From Variovorax sp. 54 (GTDB taxonomy: Bacteria > Pseudomonadota > Gammaproteobacteria > Burkholderiales > Burkholderiaceae_C), in assembly GCF_002754375.1 (NCBI RefSeq), contig NZ_PEFF01000001.1, positions 1,364,001 to 1,428,000 on the forward strand: a stretch of DNA of 64,000 nucleotides, in the 5' to 3' direction. The notes under the pieces are model-generated. The model searched no databases. It worked only from the letters and a program-made list of their open reading frames with translations, and had not been told where the DNA came from. Positions 62,015-64,000 of this stretch are shown here, one piece after another. Made by a program: the position numbers and the translations under genes. Position 1 is the first letter of the stretch. Every line of letters starts with the position of its first letter.

Positions 62015-63214
62015 CTACGCCGCTTTCGACACCCGCACGATCGCGTCGGCGCGCTTGTGCAGGTCGGGCAGCAGCTCCAGGCCGAGGCCGGGCTTGTCGT
62101 TGAGACTGATCATCCCGTTCTCGACCTTCGGCAGCTCGGTGACGAGTTCCTTGTACCAACCGGTGAAGAAGGCGCGCACGCTCTCCTGAATGAGCGCATT
62201 GGGCGCATGCAGGCTCAGGTGCGTGGACGCGGCCCAGACCACCGGCCCCGTGCAATCGTGCGGTGCCACGGGCAGTTGCCAGGCGTCGGCCATGGCGGCG
62301 ATCTTGCGTGCCTCGGTGAGGCCGCCGCACCAGCTCAGGTCGAGCATCGCGACCCCGGCCACGCCGGTCTGCAGGTAGTCCTTGAAGCCCCACTTGTAGC
62401 TCAGCGTCTCGCTCGCGCAGACGAGCGCCTGGCAGTCCTTCGCGTACTGCTTGAGCAGGTCGAGGCTGTCCATGCGAATCGCGTCTTCGTGCCAGAAGGT
62501 GTCGAACTCCTGCAGCGCACGCGCGATCTTCTGCGCCATCGGCAGCCGCCACAGGCTGTGGAACTCGACCATGATGTCCATCTTGCCGCCCACCGCCTTG
62601 CGGATCTTGCGGAAGGGCTCGAGCGCGGTGTCGAGGTCGGCATGGCTGATGTACTGCCCGTGGCTCTTCTCCGCCGCCGGGTCGAAGGGCCAGATCTTCA
62701 TGGCCGTGATGCCTTCGGACAGCAGCGACTCGGCCAGTTCGTCGGCATGGTGCAGGAAACCCTGCAGGTCTTCGTAGGGACCGTTGTTGTTCGCCAAGCC
62801 CCAGTTCGAGCTGGTCTGGTTGGTGGCGCTGCGGATGTACTGGTAGCCCGCGCAGGTGTTGTAGATGCGGATCGCATCGCGGCTCTTGCCGCCCAGCGCC
62901 GTGTGGACAGGCATGTTGGCGGCCTTGCCGAACAGGTCCCACAGCGCGATGTCCACGGCCGAGTTGCCGCGCGTTTCCACGCCCGACCCGCGCCACCCGA
63001 GGTAGCCCGTGATGTCTCGGTTGCGCGCCTCGATCTGCAGCGGATCGGTGCCGAGCAGCTTGAACGCCGCCCACTCGTGCAGGTAGGCCTCGACCGCTTC
63101 GGCGCCCATGAAGGTCTCGCCGAGGCCGACCAGGCCCTCGTCGGTGTGCAGGCGCACCCACAGGATGTTGGGAAACTCGCCGAGGCGGATGGTTTCAAGG
63201 TGCGTGATTTTCAT
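62015..63214 (-). CDS. Enolase-superfamily enzyme (mandelate racemase/muconate lactonizing type)
   Basis: A 399-residue protein. It has the N-terminal capping domain (TDEGLVGLGETFMGAEAVEAYL) and a TIM barrel with AMKIWPFDPAAE (Lys region), DIMVEFHSLW and WHEDAIRMD for metal ligands, ASETL, and PHDCTGPVVW for the general-base His. The pattern is like acid-sugar dehydratases of the group. The DctP-type receptor gene upstream suggests a sugar acid substrate, but none can be named. Confidence 0.9.
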   Translation of the reverse strand: MKITHLETIRLGEFPNILWVRLHTDEGLVGLGETFMGAEAVEAYLHEWAAFKLLGTDPLQIEARNRDITGYLGWRGSGVETRGNSAVDIALWDLFGKAANMPVHTALGGKSRDAIRIYNTCAGYQYIRSATNQTSSNWGLANNNGPYEDLQGFLHHADELAESLLSEGITAMKIWPFDPAAEKSHGQYISHADLDTALEPFRKIRKAVGGKMDIMVEFHSLWRLPMAQKIARALQEFDTFWHEDAIRMDSLDLLKQYAKDCQALVCASETLSYKWGFKDYLQTGVAGVAMLDLSWCGGLTEARKIAAMADAWQLPVAPHDCTGPVVWAASTHLSLHAPNALIQESVRAFFTGWYKELVTELPKVENGMISLNDKPGLGLELLPDLHKRADAIVRVSKAA

Positions 63215-63230
63215 GAGAAGGGTTCCGCAA

Positions 63231-63269
63231 AAAGAAAAGAGCCGCAGCGGCGAATGCCGCGCGGCTCTT
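63231..63269 (-). terminator. Terminator between TRAP receptor and enolase-family genes
   Basis: On the minus strand AAGAGCCGC (63261-63269) pairs with GCGGCTCTT (63237-63245), with a nested GCGGC/GCCGC stem, then TTCTTTTT down to 63231. It would end transcripts of the TRAP binding-protein gene before the enolase-superfamily gene. Confidence 0.8.
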
Positions 63270-63297
63270 GCACACAGTCAACGCATGGCTGAAAGCC

Positions 63298-64000
63298 TCA
63301 GCCTCCGCGCGCCTTCTTCAGCGCGTCGGTCACCACGCCCACGGCTTCCGTGCCGATGTTGGGCACGTTCTTGTCGTACACGGGCTTGACCTTCTCCAGC
63401 ATGCGCTTCTGCTCGGCCGCCGAGACTTCGTTCACCGTCATGGTCTTGCGCAGGCTGGCGAGCGACTTCTCGTTGAGCGCGCGGTTGGCTTCGCGCTGGA
63501 CCTTCTGGCCTTCCTTCGCGGCCTCGCGCAGCACCGCCTGCTCCTGCGGGTTGAGCTGGTCCCACAGCTTCTTGCTGTAGAGGATGAGGAAGGGCGTGTA
63601 GGCGTGGCGCGTCACGCTCAGGTACTTCTGGACCTCGCTGAACTTGGAGGTCTCGATGGTCACGAAGGGGTTCTCCTGGCCGTCGATGGTGCGGGTCTCG
63701 AGCGCGGTGAACACCTCGCCGAAGGCCATGGGCACGGCGTTGGCGCCCAGCGTCTTGAACGAATCGAGAAAGATGTTGTTCTGCATCACGCGCAGCTTCA
63801 CGCCTTCGAAGTCCTCGGCCTTCGTGACGGGCTTCTTGCTGTTGGTGAGGTTGCGGAAGCCGTTCTCCCAGTAGGCCAGGTTCACGAGGCCGGCGGCTTC
63901 AAGCTTCTTGTTGAAGTACTCGCCCGCAGGGCCGTCGAGCACCGCGTCGGCCTCCTTCTCGTTGGCGAACAGGAACGGCAGGTCGAAGGCGCCGAGTTCC
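63298..64000 (-). CDS. DctP-family TRAP periplasmic binding protein, 5' end cut by window edge
   Basis: At least 234 codons on the minus strand, entering from the right edge and ending at 63298. TRAP receptor marks are FDLPFLFANEKEADAVLDGPAGE, LRVMQNNIFLDSFKTLGANAVPMAFGEVFTALETRTIDGQENPF (recognised by its PMAFGEVFTALET core) and a helical C-terminus. The start codon and signal peptide lie beyond the window. It binds a carboxylate, possibly the substrate of the enolase-family enzyme. Confidence 0.92.
   Translation of the reverse strand, partial: ELGAFDLPFLFANEKEADAVLDGPAGEYFNKKLEAAGLVNLAYWENGFRNLTNSKKPVTKAEDFEGVKLRVMQNNIFLDSFKTLGANAVPMAFGEVFTALETRTIDGQENPFVTIETSKFSEVQKYLSVTRHAYTPFLILYSKKLWDQLNPQEQAVLREAAKEGQKVQREANRALNEKSLASLRKTMTVNEVSAAEQKRMLEKVKPVYDKNVPNIGTEAVGVVTDALKKARGG

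Overview
The window reads as chromosomal DNA from a high-GC betaproteobacterium of the Comamonadaceae, most likely Variovorax or a close relative. The GC content is visibly high throughout. Orphan Bug-type and TAXI-type binding proteins, small catabolic operons each with its own LysR, LacI, GntR or Crp regulator, and a DUF3649-PepSY-DUF3325 set all fit that group. This is judged from protein style, not from a search. About 72 protein genes are supported. No tRNA, rRNA, CRISPR array, insertion sequence, integrase or phage module was seen.

Layout. 1-6838 holds housekeeping and small conserved genes: DUF808, GNAT, VF530, a ferredoxin, an MFS exporter, an RluA-type synthase, UspA, a 2OG-Fe oxygenase with DUF427, and a LysR regulator. 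7074-17942 is one long co-directional operon: PxpA/LamB-YcsF, biotin carrier, biotin carboxylase, PxpB, PxpC, a TorT-like binding protein with an RbsA/RbsC-type ABC importer, a GabT-like aminotransferase and a GabD-like dehydrogenase. A GFA-fold gene follows behind a perfect palindrome. 18363-20657 carries ergothioneine genes egtB and egtD. 20957-23187 has a type II NADH dehydrogenase-like flavoprotein, a small membrane protein and a secreted nuclease. 23285-29441 is a LacI-controlled operon of intradiol dioxygenase, SDR, BKACE, quinone-oxidoreductase-like MDR, cupin and Bug binding protein. 29460-33715 has the PepSY set and an acyl-CoA ligase.

34494-43093 holds a Crp-type regulator, SnoaL-like and SDR genes, a metallo-beta-lactamase-fold protein, an MFS permease and a GntR-plus-polar-amino-acid-type ABC operon. 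43125-44838 is a decayed patch: a truncated LysR, an orphan idi gene and two AT-rich islands. 44839-47781 has a P-loop kinase-like gene behind an attenuator-like leader, then GNAT, DUF1439 and GDPD genes. 47821-52588 is a periplasmic copper-handling cluster. 52682-64000 holds a P1 peptidase, a TAXI protein, pabB-pabC, ettA, an RhlE-type helicase, an EEP-family hydrolase, an enolase-superfamily enzyme and the edge of a DctP-type TRAP binding protein.

The two most interesting systems are metabolic. The first operon joins a biotin-dependent carboxylase to PxpABC-like lactam-opening subunits, an importer and a GABA-shunt pair, which together would take a lactam such as 2-pyrrolidinone to succinate. 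The second pairs an intradiol ring-cleavage enzyme with a beta-keto acid cleavage enzyme behind two matched LacI-type operators. That suggests an uncommon lower route for a hydroxylated aromatic compound. Both functional readings are inference.
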